64,000 nucleotides of DNA from Sorangium cellulosum So0157-2 (GTDB taxonomy: Bacteria > Myxococcota_A > Polyangia > Polyangiales > Polyangiaceae): NCBI RefSeq assembly GCF_000418325.1, contig NC_021658.1:806001-870000 (forward strand), read 5' to 3'. A model generated the notes under the pieces. It saw only the letters and a list, made by a program, of their open reading frames with translations. It did no database searches and was not told where the DNA came from. The position numbers were made by a program, and so were the translations under genes. Below are positions 45,970 through 54,562 of the stretch, one piece after another (position 1 is the stretch's first letter; each line of letters opens with the position of its first letter).

Positions 45970-46494
45970 ATGAAGCGAACGACTCATCTCGGGGCACTTC
46001 TGACCGTCCTCTCCCTCGCCGCGTGCGGCGGCGAAGGTGCAGATTCCGCCCCGACGGACACCGCCATGAGCAGCAAGCAGCTCAAGGACCTGACGGCCGA
46101 TGACGTCCAGTCCACCTGCGATTCGCTCGAGGCGAGGGTGAAGCTCACCAAGGAAGATGCCTGTGAATACCTGGGGCTCCTCGCGTCCTCCGCCCTCGGG
46201 AAGCCGTGCGGCACGCTGAGGGACGAGTGCGTCTCCGCGGAGGAGCCGGCCGAGCAGGAGGGCGCCCATCCGGACTGCATGCCTCCGACCGATCAGCGCG
46301 CGGGCTGCACCGCCACCGTGGCCGAGTACGAGGTCTGCTTGATCGCCCAGACGCAGCAGGTCCGGGCGCTCACGTGCGACTCTTCCTTGAGCGCGCTGGA
46401 CACCGTTCCCACGGATTGTGACGCGGTGGCGCGCAAGTGCCCGCAGCTCATCGCGACGCAGGCGACAGAAGACCAGGGCTCCGAGAGCCCCTGA
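45970..46494 (+). CDS. Cys-rich putative lipoprotein
   Basis: The 174-residue product has a lipoprotein signal (MKRTTHLGALLTVLSLAAC, lipobox Cys19). The mature part begins with a Gly/Glu/Asp-rich linker, and the domain after residue 35 has about nine Cys (STCDSLEARV, EDACEYLGLL, KPCGTLRDECV, HPDCMPP, RAGCTATV, EYEVCLIAQ, DCDAVARKCPQL) probably forming disulfides. Small Cys-rich lipoproteins of this style are common in myxobacteria, with no known function. A perfect hairpin follows the gene. Confidence 0.85.
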   Translation: MKRTTHLGALLTVLSLAACGGEGADSAPTDTAMSSKQLKDLTADDVQSTCDSLEARVKLTKEDACEYLGLLASSALGKPCGTLRDECVSAEEPAEQEGAHPDCMPPTDQRAGCTATVAEYEVCLIAQTQQVRALTCDSSLSALDTVPTDCDAVARKCPQLIATQATEDQGSESP

Positions 46495-46572
46495 CCGCGG
46501 CGCCGCAGCGCGCGTGATCGGGAATCGGTCGACGCGCGGCCCGCTGCCTGAACGAATTGCGGGTAGGCCCGA

Positions 46573-46593
46573 CACGGCCGCTCAGCGGCCGTG
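46573..46593 (+). terminator. Hairpin after the Cys-rich lipoprotein gene
   Basis: CACGGCCGC (46573-46581) and GCGGCCGTG (46585-46593) form a perfect 9-bp stem with loop TCA, 79 nt after the stop. No T tract follows. It probably ends the transcript before the next gene, whose promoter may lie in the more AT-rich patch at 46625-46655. Confidence 0.55.
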
Positions 46594-46790
46594 AGCCCCG
46601 TTGTCCCACCTCCGTTCTCGTGGATCTTTTGATTCCCACCGATATTCGCGCTCGTCCGCGCCTTCCGGGGCATCTCGTCGTATGATGCGTCCCGACGCCG
46701 GCGCGTCCGGGGAGCTTTCGGCTCCGGCGCGCCGGCCCGAGCGAGGCCGCGGCTCACCGCCGGGGGCTCGCTCGCACCGAGGAGGATTTC

Positions 46791-47930
46791 ATGAAGATCA
46801 CCAAGCTTTCCGGAGTGTTCGCCCTGCTGCTGATCGCCCTTGCCGCGCCCGGGTGCGGCAAGGAAGAGCAGCCGGCCGAGGCGAACGCGACGGTCGAGGT
46901 GACCGCCACCGCCGAGTCGGCGATCGGCGAAGGCGCCTACGTCGAGGAGCACGAGAGCGGCAAGGCCGCCTTCAACGTCGCCGCGGACGGGAACGTCAAG
47001 GCCGTGGTCAGCGGTCCGGACGGCAAGCCGATCCGCGAGGACGTGAGCGGCACGCTGCTGTGGAAGGACGCGTCCGGGGAGAAGACCTTGCCCCTGACGC
47101 TCGACGCGAAGACCGGGCTCCTGGTCGCCGCCGGCCCCAAGCTCGAGGCGGATCTCACGGAGATCGGCTACACGCTCAACGTCGCGGGCAAGCCGTGGAA
47201 CGGCACCCTGCACGTCCCCGCCGGCGGCACCGCAGAGCTCTACGCCAACGCCAAGGGGTCGGCGGACCTCGGGCTGCCGGAGGGCAAGCTCGGCCCGCAC
47301 GGGGGGCGCATCGAGATCGTCGGCGACGACCGCCTCGAGCTCCTGGTCGACGAGGCGACCGGCGACGTCCGCGTCTACGTGCTCGACGCCGATCTGAAGC
47401 CCATCGACATCGGCGAGCGCAAGGTCACGCTCGGCGTGGTGGCCGAGGCGCCGCAGGTGGTCGTCCTGGCCCCGGTGGCCGCGACCGCGGGGGTCGCCGC
47501 GGGGGCGTACCTGACCGGCAAGCTCGCGCTCGCGGCCGATCCGCTGAAGGTGACGGTCGCCGTGCGGAACGCGGGCCGCTCGGCGGTGGCCCTCTGCGGC
47601 TACCGGGCCGGGGCGGCGTTCGCCGTCCACGCGCGCGCCCCGCGCGTGAAGGTGCGCGTGAAGACCGACTGGCACGCGCACGCGCACGCGCACGCGCACG
47701 CCGACCTGAAGGCGAAGGCCGATCTCGACCCGAAGGTCCACGTCCACACCGGGGCCGGCGCGAAGGCCCACGCGAAGGCGAACGTGAACGTCAAGGCGCC
47801 GAGCGTCCGCGTGACGCCGCCGAGCGTGAACGTGCAGATCAAGGCGCCCAGCATCTCGATCCCCAAGCCGAGCTTCAAGGCGTCGGCGTCGGCGCGCGCG
47901 AGCGCGGGCGCGAAGGTGGGGACGCGCTGA
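46791..47930 (+). CDS. Lipoprotein with metal-efflux-adaptor-like domain and His/Ala/Lys-rich tail
   Basis: The RBS GAGGA lies six bases before the ATG. The 379-residue product has a lipobox signal (LLLIALAAPGC, Cys22). The middle segment LGPHGGRIEIVGDDRLELLV followed by RVYVLDADLKPID (about 164-205) resembles the HGG...VGD...E...V-Y-D-A-D pattern near heavy-metal efflux adaptor proteins (CusB-like). The C-terminal 100 residues are low complexity: a run of alternating His-Ala (about 295-304), then repeated AKA, VNVKAPSV and ASASARAS units, likely disordered and metal-binding. No RND pump gene is adjacent. A periplasmic metal-handling role is inferred. Confidence 0.7.
   Translation: MKITKLSGVFALLLIALAAPGCGKEEQPAEANATVEVTATAESAIGEGAYVEEHESGKAAFNVAADGNVKAVVSGPDGKPIREDVSGTLLWKDASGEKTLPLTLDAKTGLLVAAGPKLEADLTEIGYTLNVAGKPWNGTLHVPAGGTAELYANAKGSADLGLPEGKLGPHGGRIEIVGDDRLELLVDEATGDVRVYVLDADLKPIDIGERKVTLGVVAEAPQVVVLAPVAATAGVAAGAYLTGKLALAADPLKVTVAVRNAGRSAVALCGYRAGAAFAVHARAPRVKVRVKTDWHAHAHAHAHADLKAKADLDPKVHVHTGAGAKAHAKANVNVKAPSVRVTPPSVNVQIKAPSISIPKPSFKASASARASAGAKVGTR
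47673..47702 (+). repeat. CACGCG hexanucleotide repeat encoding His-Ala
   Basis: Five consecutive CACGCG/C units in phase give alternating His-Ala in the lipoprotein tail. A perfect short tandem repeat like this can change copy number by slippage without frameshift. Confidence 0.8.
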
Positions 47931-47943
47931 CGGGCGCCCCGGG

Positions 47944-47983
47944 GGGAGCGGCGCGCGGCGCGGGCCGCGCGGCGGTCGCTCCC
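47944..47983 (+). terminator. Two-part GC hairpin after the metal-binding lipoprotein gene
   Basis: GGGAGCG (47944-47950) pairs with CGCTCCC (47977-47983), and inside it GCGCGGC (47953-47959) pairs with GCCGCGC (47964-47970) with loop GCGG. The sequence TCCCGTTCTTCCC follows. It starts 14 nt after the stop codon, so it is a likely terminator. Confidence 0.6.
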
Positions 47984-48030
47984 TCCCGTTCTTCCCGCCG
48001 GTTTCTTCAGCGGCGCCGGAGCTCGCCTCG

Positions 48031-49596
48031 TTGACGCGGACGACCTCGACGAAGGCGCGGACGACCTCGACGAAGCTGCGGACGACCTCGACGAAGCGGC
48101 CGCGGCGGGCCTCTCCGCCCGCCGGCGCCGTGACCGCCGTGGCGCTCGACCCGGCGTCGAGCGCGCCGCTCCACCGGCAGGTCTACGAAGCGGTGCGCGG
48201 CGCGATCCTCGCCGGGCGGCTGCGATCCGGGAGCAAGCTGCCGTCGACGCGGGCGCTCGCGGCCCACCTCGGCCTGTCGCGCAACACGGTGCTCGGCGCG
48301 TACGCGCAGCTCCTCTCGGAGGGGTACCTGCGCGGCCGGATCGGCTCCGGGACGTACGTCGCCGACGCCTTGCCGGAGCGCCTGCTGCTCGCCCGGCCGA
48401 GCCCCGCGCCGCGGCCTTCGCCCTCGCCGGGCGCCGGGGCCCTGTCGCGGCGCGGCGCCCTCGTGGCGGGCGCCGCGTCGCCGTTCCGGCGCGCGGCCGC
48501 GCCGCTCGGGCCTGCCGGCTGGGCGTTCCAGGTGGGCGTGCCCGCGTTCGACGCCTTCCCCGCCGCCGTCTGGGGCCGGCTGATGAGCCGGCGCTGGGAT
48601 CGCTCGTGGCAGGCGCTCGTGCCGCGCTGCGAGCCGCAGGGGTACGCGCCGCTGCGCCGGGCGATCGCCGACTACCTCGTCACCGCGCGGGGCGTGCGGT
48701 GCACGCCGGAGCAGGTCATCGTGGTCGGCGGCGCCCAGCAGGCGATCTCGCTCGCGGCCGAGGTGCTGCTCGATCCGGGCGATCCGGTCTGGGTCGAGGA
48801 TCCGGGCTACACCGCGGCGCGGAGCGCCCTCGTGGCGGCCGGGGCGGCGCCGGTCCCGGTGCCGGTGGACGAGGAGGGGCTCGACGTGGCGGCCGCCCTG
48901 CGGGGCTTGCCGGCGCGGCTCGCCGTCGTGACGCCGTCGCACCAGTTTCCGCTGGGCGTGACGATGAGCCTCGGGCGCCGGCTCGCGCTGCTCGACTGGG
49001 CGCGGTCGTCGGGCGGCTGGGTCTTCGAGGACGATTACGACAGCGAGTTCCGCTACGCGGGCCGGCCGCTCGCCGCCCTTCAGGGCCAATCGCCGGGCGC
49101 GCGGGTGATCTACGCGGGCACGTTCAGCAAGGTGCTGTCGCCGTCGCTGCGGCTCGGATACCTCGTGGTGCCGGAGGGGCTTGTCGACGCGTTCGTGGCG
49201 GCCAAGGCGCTGGCCGACGTGTCGTCGCCCTCGCTGGAGCAGGCGGTCCTTTCGGACTTCATGGCCGAGGGCCATTTCGCGCGCCACGTGCGCCGCATGC
49301 GCGTGCTGTACGAGCGGCGCCAGGCCGCGCTGGTGGCGGCGGCGGCGCGGGAGCTCCGGGGGCTGCTCGAGGTGCGCGCCGCGCCCGCCGGCATGCACCT
49401 GCTCGGCTGGCTGCCGGAGGGGCGCGCGGACGGCGCGGCGGCCGAGCGGGCGGCGGCGAACGGGGTGCGGTGCGTCGCGCTGTCCGAGCTCCGCGTGCGT
49501 TCGGCTGGGCCGGGGGCGCTGGTGCTCGGCTATGCCGCGGCGGGGGAGGACGAGATCGATGAGGGGGCGCGCCGGCTCAGGGCGGCTTTGCGCTAG
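48031..49596 (+). CDS. MocR-type regulator (GntR HTH fused to aminotransferase domain)
   Basis: The TTG at 48031 gives 521 residues. The first 25 come from a tandem DNA repeat (RTTSTK units), so the true start may lie later, although no better RBS is seen. A winged HTH of GntR type spans about 45-115 (RSGSKLPSTRALAAHLGLS, LLSEGYLRGRIGSGTYV). An aminotransferase class I fold follows with VVGGAQQAISLAAEVLLDPG, FEDDYDSEFRYAGRPL and the PLP-Lys in GTFSKVLSPSLRLGYLV near 367. MocR proteins use PLP or aminated ligands to control vitamin B6, GABA or antibiotic genes; the target is unknown. Confidence 0.92.
   Translation: MTRTTSTKARTTSTKLRTTSTKRPRRASPPAGAVTAVALDPASSAPLHRQVYEAVRGAILAGRLRSGSKLPSTRALAAHLGLSRNTVLGAYAQLLSEGYLRGRIGSGTYVADALPERLLLARPSPAPRPSPSPGAGALSRRGALVAGAASPFRRAAAPLGPAGWAFQVGVPAFDAFPAAVWGRLMSRRWDRSWQALVPRCEPQGYAPLRRAIADYLVTARGVRCTPEQVIVVGGAQQAISLAAEVLLDPGDPVWVEDPGYTAARSALVAAGAAPVPVPVDEEGLDVAAALRGLPARLAVVTPSHQFPLGVTMSLGRRLALLDWARSSGGWVFEDDYDSEFRYAGRPLAALQGQSPGARVIYAGTFSKVLSPSLRLGYLVVPEGLVDAFVAAKALADVSSPSLEQAVLSDFMAEGHFARHVRRMRVLYERRQAALVAAAARELRGLLEVRAAPAGMHLLGWLPEGRADGAAAERAAANGVRCVALSELRVRSAGPGALVLGYAAAGEDEIDEGARRLRAALR
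48036..48098 (+). repeat. Three tandem 21-nt repeats at the start of the MocR gene
   Basis: Units 48036-48056, 48057-48077 and 48078-48098 are identical except for the last two bases. They keep frame and encode RTTSTK(A/L/R). If the TTG at 48031 is correct they add a basic N-terminal tail; otherwise they are in the leader. Confidence 0.85.
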
Positions 49597-49599
49597 TTC

Positions 49600-49710
49600 C
49601 ACCCGCCCAGGAGCCCGGCCAGAGAGCCGGAGGGAGAGTTCAACGCAAAGGCGCAAAGGCGCAAAGGCGCAAAACAACAAGGATGATGCATTGGCGTCTT
49701 TGCGTGAGCC
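49600..49710. repeat. Dispersed palindromic repeat, copy 1
   Basis: Just after the MocR stop lies an element matching a second copy at 62689-62836 over about 65 nt (Gly-rich start CCCGGCCAG, then GAGAGTTCAACGCAAAGGCG). It holds three 8-nt units (GGCGCAAA) and an inverted match GGCGTCTTTGCGT around 49692-49704, so it can fold as a hairpin. It is much more A-rich than its surroundings. Confidence 0.8.
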
Positions 49711-49853
49711 CCGGCGCGCGCACGAGCGCGCCGCGCGCGGTGGATCCAGTCCATCGTGGCGAAGTGGCCCTCGTCGCGGCGCCGCGCGCCGACTAGAGGG
49801 TGGGCTGTCGCGCGCCGTGTCCGGCGCAGAAGGGATGCCCACGGAGGATGAGC

Positions 49854-50321
49854 ATGCAATCACGCATCGATTACGCGAGCGTCAACCCGGAGGCCTACAG
49901 GGCGATGCTGGCGCTGAGCGCCTGTGTGAAGCGCAGCGCGCTCGAGGAGCCGCTCAAGCACCTCGTGCTCCTCCGCGCCTCGCAGATCAACGGCTGCGCG
50001 TTCTGCATCGACATGCACTGGAAGGACGCGCGCGCGGCCGGGGAGGGAGAGCAGCGGCTCTACGGGCTCAGCGCGTGGCATGAGGCCCCCTACTACAGCG
50101 AGCGCGAGCGGGCGGCGCTGGCCTGGACGGAGGCGGTGACCCTCGTGGCCCAGGAGCACGCGCCCGATCACGCGTACAAGGCGGCGCGTCAGCACTTCTC
50201 GGAGCGGGAGCTCACGGATCTGACCTGGCTCGTGGCGACGATCAACGCCTGGAACCGGATGGCGATCGCGTTCCGGAAAGAGCCGGGCTCGTACGAGCGC
50301 CCGGCGCGCTCGAACGCCTGA
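49854..50321 (+). CDS. AhpD/carboxymuconolactone-decarboxylase-like protein
   Basis: The ATG at 49854 lies 6 nt after GGAGG, better placed than the ATG at 49848. The 155-residue product carries the AhpD-type redox motif in LLRASQINGCAFCIDMHWKDAR (Cys-x-x-Cys near 49-52 with His near 56). A second signature is DLTWLVATINAWNRMAI near 123-139. Family members act as alkylhydroperoxidase-like disulfide reductases or carboxymuconolactone decarboxylases; the CxxC-x3-H form favours the former. It is a single gene flanked by a dispersed repeat and a convergent operon. Confidence 0.92.
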   Translation: MQSRIDYASVNPEAYRAMLALSACVKRSALEEPLKHLVLLRASQINGCAFCIDMHWKDARAAGEGEQRLYGLSAWHEAPYYSERERAALAWTEAVTLVAQEHAPDHAYKAARQHFSERELTDLTWLVATINAWNRMAIAFRKEPGSYERPARSNA

Positions 50322-50420
50322 AGCGGCGCGAGGCCGGGCGGCTCGCGACGCTCAGGGCCGCGTGCGCGGCGCGCCATGGGGCCTGCGCGAGCATGCCTGT
50401 CCCCGGAGCGCCGCGCGCGC

Positions 50421-51983
50421 TCAACCGGGCAGCGCGCGATAATCGATCTTCCCCGTCGGGGTCCGCGGCAGCTCGTCCATCGTGACGATCGTCTCCGGGA
50501 CCATGTACGGAGGCAGCCGCTCCGCGAGGTGCATCCGGAGCGCGCGCTCGTCCGCGTCGCCCGCGAGGGCGACGAAGCCGCGGAGCGTCTTGCCGAGCCG
50601 CGCGTCCTCGACGGCGATCACGGCGGCCTGGCGCACGGCGGGGTGCGCCGCGAGCGCCGCCTCGACCTCGCCCGGCTCGACCCGGTAGCCCCGGATCTTC
50701 ACCATCCGGTCGATGCGGCCGCGGAAGTAGAAGAGCCCGTCGGCCTTGCGCTCCACCCGGTCGCGCGTCCGGTACGGGCCGCCGCCCACGGTCGTCGGCC
50801 CCGAGACCACGAGCTCGCCCGTGCCGGGGCCCTCGATGACGCGGCCGCCCTCCTCGTCGGCGTCCAGCGCGAGCAAGGCGCAGGCCGCGTAGGGGCACGC
50901 GACGCCGATCGGGACCTCGCTCACCCCGTCCAGCGCCGCGCGGTCGACGCGGTGGAACGTGCAGACGTTCGTCTCGGTCGGGCCGTACAGGTTGTAGAGC
51001 GCCGCGCCGGGGGCGCGCGCCGCGAGCGCCGCGAGCTCGCGCGGCGGGAACACCTCGCCGGCGAAGAGGATGGCGCGCACCGGCGGCGAGAGCGCCCCGG
51101 CCGGCGCGCCCGGGCCCGCCGCGGGGAGCGCCGCGGCGAGCTTCATGAACATCGACGGCACGCCGTAGATGACCGTCGGCGCGAGCGCGGCGACCGCGTC
51201 GCGCAGCGCGCGGCCCGAGGCGAGATCGCGCCGCGCCATGGTCGCGAGCGTCGCGCCGGCGCGGAGCGTCGCGAGGTGATCGAACCACGCGAGATCGAAG
51301 ACCAGCTCGGCCACCCGGAGCACCCGATCCGCCGGCGCGAGGCCGATGAGATCGATGCAGAAGGCGGTGAACGCGTCGAGCCCGGCCCACGTGATCGGCA
51401 CCGGTTTCGGCTCGCCCGTGCTGCCGGAGGTGTGCAGGATGCACGCGAGCTCCTGCGCCCCGGCGCCGCCTTCGCCGCCCGCGCCGGAGGGGCCGCCGTC
51501 GCCCGCGCCGGAGGCGCCTTCCTCGCCGCCCGCGCCATCGCCGCCGCCCGCACGGGCGGGCGCCGCCCCGCGCACCACCCGGCCCTCGGCGTCGAGCTCC
51601 ACCCGCGCGAGGCCGCCGCCGAGCGCGGCGTCGATCCCGTCCGCGAGGCCCCCGGCCGCGGCGTCGAGCACGAGCGCCCGGCACCCCCGGGCCCGCGCGA
51701 TCCGCCCGAGCCGCGCGGGCGGCGCGGTCGCGTCGAGCGGGACCGCCACCGCGCCGGCCGCGAGCGCCCCGACGAGCGCCACCGGCTCGTCGTGCGCGCG
51801 GCCCGAGGAGAGCAGCGCCACCCGGTCGCCCGGGCGCACGCCCGCCCCGGCGAGCGCCGCGCCGACGGCCGCCGCGCGCGCCGCGAGCTCGGCGTAGGTC
51901 ACCGCGGCGGCGCGCGACGCGAGCGCCACGGCGCCGCCGCGCGCCGCGAGGTCCTCGGCGCGCAGCCGGTAGGGGGCGGCCAC
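50421..51983 (-). CDS. AMP-forming adenylation enzyme (amino-acid adenylation type)
   Basis: The GTG-started 520-residue product is an ANL-superfamily enzyme. Motifs: LHTSGSTGEPKPVPITW (P-loop) near 187-203, YNLYGPTETNVCTFHR near 335, YRTRDRVERKADGLFYFRGR and DRMVKIRGYRVEPGEVEAA, and the catalytic Lys in LPRTPTGKIDYRAL near the end. A Gly/Ala-rich insertion sits at about 145-180. The YGPTETN and GKIDYRAL forms match stand-alone amino-acid-activating domains (DltA/NRPS-like). The gene starts 10 nt after a free carrier protein gene, its likely partner. The substrate cannot be read from the sequence. Confidence 0.9.
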   Translation of the reverse strand: MAAPYRLRAEDLAARGGAVALASRAAAVTYAELAARAAAVGAALAGAGVRPGDRVALLSSGRAHDEPVALVGALAAGAVAVPLDATAPPARLGRIARARGCRALVLDAAAGGLADGIDAALGGGLARVELDAEGRVVRGAAPARAGGGDGAGGEEGASGAGDGGPSGAGGEGGAGAQELACILHTSGSTGEPKPVPITWAGLDAFTAFCIDLIGLAPADRVLRVAELVFDLAWFDHLATLRAGATLATMARRDLASGRALRDAVAALAPTVIYGVPSMFMKLAAALPAAGPGAPAGALSPPVRAILFAGEVFPPRELAALAARAPGAALYNLYGPTETNVCTFHRVDRAALDGVSEVPIGVACPYAACALLALDADEEGGRVIEGPGTGELVVSGPTTVGGGPYRTRDRVERKADGLFYFRGRIDRMVKIRGYRVEPGEVEAALAAHPAVRQAAVIAVEDARLGKTLRGFVALAGDADERALRMHLAERLPPYMVPETIVTMDELPRTPTGKIDYRALPG

Positions 51984-51993
51984 CGCGGCCCCG

Positions 51994-52263
51994 CTAGCCC
52001 CGCGCGGCCGCGATGCGGCCGGCGACGAAGCGCGCCATGCGGTCCACGGTCGACACCGCGTCGAGGTCCACCTCCTCGTCCGGGATCTTCACGCCGAAGC
52101 GCTGCTCGATGAACACGAGCACCCGCGTCAGCGACATGGAGTCGAACCCCGACCCGCCCTCGAAGAGATCCTCGTCCAGGGCGAGCGGCGCCTTGCGCAG
52201 CAGGATCTCGTTCACGATATGGTCGTGCAGCGCGCGCCGCACCGTCTCGAGGTCGTGTGTCAC
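51994..52263 (-). CDS. Free-standing acyl/peptidyl carrier protein
   Basis: The GTG start at 52263 has GGAAAGG upstream and gives 89 residues. The phosphopantetheine attachment motif is GSGFDSMSLTRV with Ser42, preceded by ALDEDLFEGG and followed by FIEQRFGVKIPDEEVDLDA, a clear carrier-protein fold. It lies between a cystathionine beta-synthase gene (32-nt gap) and an adenylating enzyme gene (10-nt gap). The three probably load an amino acid onto the carrier as a thioester. Confidence 0.92.
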   Translation of the reverse strand: MTHDLETVRRALHDHIVNEILLRKAPLALDEDLFEGGSGFDSMSLTRVLVFIEQRFGVKIPDEEVDLDAVSTVDRMARFVAGRIAAARG

Positions 52264-52295
52264 CGCGGTGTCCCTTTCCTGTCCTGTAAAGCCGC

Positions 52296-53681
52296 TCAGC
52301 CGAGCGCCGGCGTCGCCTTGCGGGCAAGATAATCGATGAGGTCGATCTTGGACACGACGCCGAGCACCGTCTCCTCGTCGACGACGAGCGCGATCTTCGC
52401 GTCGCTCAGGACGCCCTTCAGGAGCTCGACCTTCGTCGCCGGCGTCACGGTCGCATAGTCGCTCTCGACGAGCCCGCCGATGCTCGAGTCGAGCGTGCCG
52501 CTCCCCTCCACGAGGTGCCGCAAGAGGTCGATCTCGTGGACCATCCCGCGCAGCTTGCCGCCCTCGGTGACCGGGAGCTGGCTTATCCCGTGCGATTTCA
52601 TCATGTCGATGACCTCGCGGACCCGCGCGTTCGCGTCGGCGGTGACCACCGCGCCGCTCGGCTTGGCGGCGAGCAGATCGCGCACCGTCCCGAGGCCCTT
52701 GTCCTCCTCGAGGAAGCCGTTCTCGCGCATCCAGTCGTCGTTGAAGATCTTCGAGATGTACTTGGACGCGCCGTCGGGCAAGAGGACGAGGATGTTCTCC
52801 TTCTTCCCGCTCTGCCGCGCATACTTGATCGCGCCGGCGACCGCCGCGCCCGCGGAGCCGCCCACGAAGAGGCCCTCGAGCCGCACGAGATCCCGGGTCA
52901 TGAGGAAGCATTCCTTGTCGTCGACCCGGACGATCTCGTCGATGATCTTGAGGTTCATCGTGCTCGGGAAGAAATCCTCGCCGATCCCCTCGACCTTGTA
53001 GGCGAAAGGCTTCGTGATCCGCTGGGTCTTCACGTAATCGTAATAGAGCGAGCCGACCGGATCGACGCCGACCATCTTGAGGTCCGGTCTCCGCTGCTTG
53101 AGGAACTTGCCGACGCCGCTGATGGTGCCGCCGGTCCCCATGCCGGCGACGAAGACGTCGAGCTCGTCCCCGCACTGCTCCCAGATCTCGGGGCCGGTGG
53201 AGCCGACGTGGGCCTCGGGGTTCGACGGGTTGTGGTACTGGTTCGCGTAAAAGCAGTTCGGCGTCTCGTCGGCGATGCGCTTCGCGACCTGGTAATAGCT
53301 GCGCGGGTCCTCGGGCTCGACGGCGGTGGGACAGACCACGACGCGGGCGCCGTAGGCGCGCAGGGTCGCGATCTTCTCTTGCGACATCTTGTCTGGCATG
53401 ACGAAGACGCACTTGTATCCGCGGATGGCCGCGACCATGGCGAGGGCGGCGCCGGTGTTGCCGCTGGTCGCCTCGACGATCGTCCCGCCCGGCTTGAGCC
53501 CGCCCGCCTCGGCGTCGCGGATCATGTTCAGCGCGACCCGATCCTTGTGGCTGCCGCCCGGGTTCAGGTACTCGCACTTGACATAGATGTCGCTCCCGAG
53601 CCCCTCGGTCACCCGGTTCAGCTTGACGATCGGCGTGTGGCCGACGGCCCTCGTGATATCGCTGAGCGCGCCTCGCATCAT
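52296..53681 (-). CDS. Cystathionine beta-synthase with C-terminal CBS domain pair
   Basis: The enzyme makes cystathionine from serine and homocysteine with PLP. The ATG at 53681 gives 461 residues. The PLP Lys is K46 in NPGGSHKDRVA, the Asn/Thr loop reads EATSGNTGAALAMV and the phosphate loop MGTGGTISGVGK. Two CBS domains (about 330-460) follow: GAVVTADANARVREVIDMM and the last one with LGVVSKIDLIDYLARK. The length and CBS pair match CBS-type beta-synthases rather than cysteine synthase. It leads an operon with carrier and adenylating genes, which is unusual for this enzyme; a role in supplying the carrier substrate is inference. Confidence 0.95.
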   Translation of the reverse strand: MMRGALSDITRAVGHTPIVKLNRVTEGLGSDIYVKCEYLNPGGSHKDRVALNMIRDAEAGGLKPGGTIVEATSGNTGAALAMVAAIRGYKCVFVMPDKMSQEKIATLRAYGARVVVCPTAVEPEDPRSYYQVAKRIADETPNCFYANQYHNPSNPEAHVGSTGPEIWEQCGDELDVFVAGMGTGGTISGVGKFLKQRRPDLKMVGVDPVGSLYYDYVKTQRITKPFAYKVEGIGEDFFPSTMNLKIIDEIVRVDDKECFLMTRDLVRLEGLFVGGSAGAAVAGAIKYARQSGKKENILVLLPDGASKYISKIFNDDWMRENGFLEEDKGLGTVRDLLAAKPSGAVVTADANARVREVIDMMKSHGISQLPVTEGGKLRGMVHEIDLLRHLVEGSGTLDSSIGGLVESDYATVTPATKVELLKGVLSDAKIALVVDEETVLGVVSKIDLIDYLARKATPALG

Positions 53682-53832
53682 GGGGAGATCTCTTACCCGC
53701 CGCGCGCTGCAGCGACAAGGGGAGCAAGCGGCCGCGGCGGGCCGCGCACCATCGCCTCGCGATCCGGCGCAGCGCGGTGGCTCACGAGCGTTTTCGCGAT
53801 CGTCGGGCGGTCGATGAGATAGGGTCTTATCC

Positions 53833-54462
53833 ATGATCTCCCGCCGCGTCGTGCTCGCCGCAGCCGGTCTATCCTTCGCCGGCGCGCTCGCCCCGGGCCT
53901 GGCCCGCGCCGCGGGGCGCGCGCCCGCGCCGCTCCCGGCGTTTCCCCTGTCGATCGCCGTGGCGGAGGAGGCGGCGGGGACGCCGGTGCGCGACGACGCC
54001 TGGATCGACGCGCAGATCGCCGAGGCGGTCCGGCTGTTCGAGCCCGCCGGCGTGGCGCTGCGCAAGGTCGGCTCGCGCGCGCTCGCCCCGCGCTTTTCGC
54101 GGCTCGAGACGCGCGCCGACCGGGACGCGCTCGCCGCGGCGATCGAGCCGCGCCGGATCAACGTGATGGTGGTCTCGTCGCTGCGCGACGTCGACGATCC
54201 GGGGCGTTTCCGGATGGGCGTGCACTGGCGGAACCGGGCGACGCCGGAGCGCCGCTGCGTCATCGTCGCGGCGAACGCGCGGCCCACCGTGCTCGCCCAC
54301 GAGCTCGGGCACTTCTTCGGGCTCGGGCACAGCGGCGTCGACGACAACGTGATGAGCTACACGCGCACCGGGGCGCCCGTCTCCTTCGACCCGGCGCAGA
54401 TCGAGAAGATCCGGTCCGCCGCGCGCGGGTACGCGGCGAGCAAGGCGTTCGAGCCCGCCTAG
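53833..54462 (+). CDS. Exported small metzincin-type zinc metallopeptidase
   Basis: The 209-residue product has a Tat-like/Sec signal peptide (ISRRVVLAAAGLSFAGALAP). The zinc-binding helix HELGHFFGLGHS (about 156-167) gives the metzincin HExxHxxGxxH pattern, followed by the Met-turn in DDNVMSYTRTG. The region before it (about 45-145) has no recognised match. Short metzincins of this kind are usually secreted proteases or self-processing peptidases. It is divergent from the cystathionine beta-synthase operon. Confidence 0.88.
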   Translation: MISRRVVLAAAGLSFAGALAPGLARAAGRAPAPLPAFPLSIAVAEEAAGTPVRDDAWIDAQIAEAVRLFEPAGVALRKVGSRALAPRFSRLETRADRDALAAAIEPRRINVMVVSSLRDVDDPGRFRMGVHWRNRATPERRCVIVAANARPTVLAHELGHFFGLGHSGVDDNVMSYTRTGAPVSFDPAQIEKIRSAARGYAASKAFEPA

Positions 54463-54562
54463 GGCGGGAACGCCTCATCGAGCGATCGGGGGAGCGGTCT
54501 CTGCTGCTGCCGTGCCCGCTCGTCTGGTAGTCTATCGGGAGAGAAAAGCAGGAGAGTTTACG

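Noticed and set aside
45218..45997. Possible gene on the minus strand upstream of the kinase
   Set aside because: Composition is not protein-like and it overlaps the kinase start out of frame.
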